A stretch of 64,000 nucleotides of DNA, from positions 89,885 through 153,884 of the forward strand of contig JAMKCH010036036.1 in NCBI GenBank assembly GCA_023653785.1. The letters run 5' to 3'. This document shows, one piece after another, positions 62,000 to 64,000 of the stretch. The notes beneath the pieces were generated by a model. The model did not search any database. It was not told the origin of the DNA and was given only the letters and a program-made list of their open reading frames with translations. Position 1 is the stretch's first letter; each line of letters opens with the position of its first letter. A program made the translations under genes and the position numbers. This stretch comes from Ophioderma brevispina (lineage: Eukaryota; Echinodermata; Ophiuroidea; Amphilepidida; Ophiodermatidae).

Positions 62000-64000
62000 T
62001 TAAAACTTACCTTTGGGATGTCTTCTCTACTTGTTGTCCGATAAACCGCTATAAAAGTTCTCGGTTGGTGTTTTACAACCAATCAAGTGCAAATTTAGAG
62101 AAATTTATATCCTCAGAAAATGTCCTCGTTTCCCTTTTAAGGGAGACTCGGAGATTTTGAATTATTGTTAATTATATTTTTATCAACAAAATTAAAAATA
62201 GTCACTAACTTCTCAATCCCAAAATCTGAGATGAATCGCATTTTGCGTTTTGATGCAGTAAACGTTTATTATAGTAAAGCAGTGCCATACGATAGTGTGT
62301 AAAATTAAAAAAAAAAAGTATCCGGAAATTTATTACAAAGTTGTGATTGTCTATGATACTAAGGACATAAATGTGAGGCTAGCCTTTTCACTCATATATG
62401 CGGACGCGGACAACCATTATGCATAAAAACACGATTTGTTAGAAAATTTAGGGCAGCATCTTCGGAAATCTCTTGAGTAAGCTTTTAAATTTTATTCGAT
62501 ATTAAACCGTGACATCTTTTAAACTGGTACGAAAATGAACCACGAATAATACCATCATAGACAGTACATTTTGTCAACTTGTTTCCTGAACTCGCGAGAA
62601 AGCCACGTTTTTGATTCTCGAATAGTCGCGTGAAATTATTAATTTTTAAAAATCATTTTTCCTTGTGTTTATTGTCAACGATACTTTGGAATAAAATGAT
62701 ACGTACACATATGCCTTCGTAACAAAAAACTGAATAGGACTGCGCTAACACGTTTTATTGATGCCAGAACGAATTACAGAAATTGTACATTACCTGCAAT
62801 TTAGATAGTTTTTCCTTTTCCCTGTGGAAACTAAAAGTTATGATAGTTATCATACTACGAATTAGGTTCAGAAACAGAAGAGAAAGTGATACACTATGCC
62901 CACCGGTCTTGCCCAACCTTGGCAAAAACCTTAAAGTCCCCTCCAAAATACTACAAAAGCACCAGACATGCTTAAGAATACTGGAAAATGAATGAAAAAC
63001 ATTTTACTGATATAAAGCTTTATTTTAAGTGTACCATAAAAATAATAGAAAAGGTCATATCCTTTGATAGTTTTTAATGGGTGATGGTATTTACGAGACG
63101 CGGAGGAACTCTAGTATGTATACACCGACTAACCTGGTTCTGCTTAGAATAAAAAAGAACATCTGGGTGGACTACTTTCTTGCATGGCGATCTGTAAAAA
63201 GTGCTTTAAAATGTCTGAAAATGCAACTAGTTATATTAGAAAGTGATGAAACTTTCATGATTGACATGGTAGACTGTTAAATGTTTTTCTCAACTAAGGG
63301 CATTTGGACAGAATTTGAGGCAATTTACTCCCCGGTCATCATTTTCACATCGATTTGAAATTACTACTACTTGGGGCCGGCTATAGAAATCTTGGTTTCC
63401 GTCTGACATCGAGCGAGTTTGGTGATTCGTAACTAAAAGTATTTTCTTCTGGTCATCACTTGTTCAAAATTTTGGGTTATTTGGTGATTTCATTATTTCA
63501 GCTGTACTTTGGGTGATGTTTGTTGTAATTTTCATCTGTGAGAAGTTTTAAATGTAAAGAAACATGCCAAAGAAGTTGCTATTTTTCTCATAGACTACTG
63601 TGTATAAGTGCGTTAGTGGTGGTAACCCATAAATGTTAAAGATCTGAGAGGAAAAATAATCGGGAACGAGGATAATAAATTGATGACAGTCTGACGAGAC
63701 ACGCTAAGTTTAATATCTCCAACCACGTCATGTATTCGCATCGTACATGCGGTCCCCACGTGGTGTTATACCGTTCGAGTCAAACATTCGACCCTGATTG
63801 TTTGTTCGCAATTTTTTGAATTTTAAAGTATATATATCTATACATAATGGGTATCATCTGAAAGCTTGCTTCATTACTTTAATTTGCTGCAGAGATCATG
63901 CACGTCGTTAGAGGTATAGACCCGAGCTCACAGTGTCGTTTTAATCAGTAGTCGGTTTGGGCGCTCTGCCCACGAATTCACATTAAAATAAACGGCGTTC
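62000..64000. other. Right end of window, unit 4 AT-rich block
   Basis: Homologous to about 12,455-13,470 of unit 1 and 41,640-42,190 of unit 3, with many indels. No gene, RNA or clear mobile element recognised. Confidence 0.55.

Larger units (their letters stand above)
52828..64000 (+). repeat. Tandem array unit 4 (partial, runs off the window)
   Basis: Conserved island at 52,828-54,050, AT-rich block 54,050-57,060, about 2.4 kb of private DNA (57,060-59,460), return to unit homology at 59,470, a private insertion cluster (about 60,680-61,960), then homology again to the window end. Sequence near 63,640-63,760 matches the part of units 1-3 just before the LINE RT relic, so the unit is cut before that point. 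Confidence 0.85.

Overview
This is eukaryotic, almost certainly animal, genomic DNA: AT-rich, full of microsatellites, LINE (non-LTR retrotransposon) relics and short inverted-repeat elements. It has no operons, no long open frame and no bacterial-type signals. The LINE types and the 'ATGGCGGCCAT' satellite suggest a marine invertebrate, but I cannot name the taxon from sequence alone. I recognise no intact host protein-coding gene. Small exons inside the repeat units cannot be excluded.

Layout: 1-7,030 is a flank with no array homology. It holds a degraded LINE reverse-transcriptase pseudogene (about 3,723-5,630), TA-rich microsatellites and a short satellite cluster (about 5,765-6,870). From about 7,031 to the end, the window is one head-to-tail tandem array of a very large unit. 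I see three full units (starting near 7,031, 20,791 and 36,317) and a fourth cut by the window end (from about 52,828), with spacings of about 13.8, 15.5 and 16.5 kb. Blocks recur in the same order in each unit: a conserved island, AT-rich blocks, an eroded LINE RT relic, a (GATG)n tract, a second well-conserved block, then a terminal block leading into the next unit.

Most of the length difference between units comes from private insertions visible against the homologous empty sites in the sister units. These are a 5'-truncated CR1/L2-like LINE (47,597-48,778), a TTAA-targeting piggyBac-like MITE (38,480-38,981), a modular fold-back element with a 9-bp target duplication (42,199-42,988), several other TIR elements (24,446-24,914; 28,530-29,439; 35,240-35,919; 44,628-44,714; 49,875-50,052; 52,078-52,217) and a LINE/SINE-like 3' end (41,083-41,638).

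The most unusual items are the array itself, with its uneven divergence (some blocks about 97-98% identical between units, others much lower), and the fold-back element. The arms of that element are assembled from two variants of a 15-bp word plus a 7-bp word. The conserved island carries an 83-codon open frame in three of four units, but its substitutions are nearly all amino-acid-changing, so I do not call it a gene.
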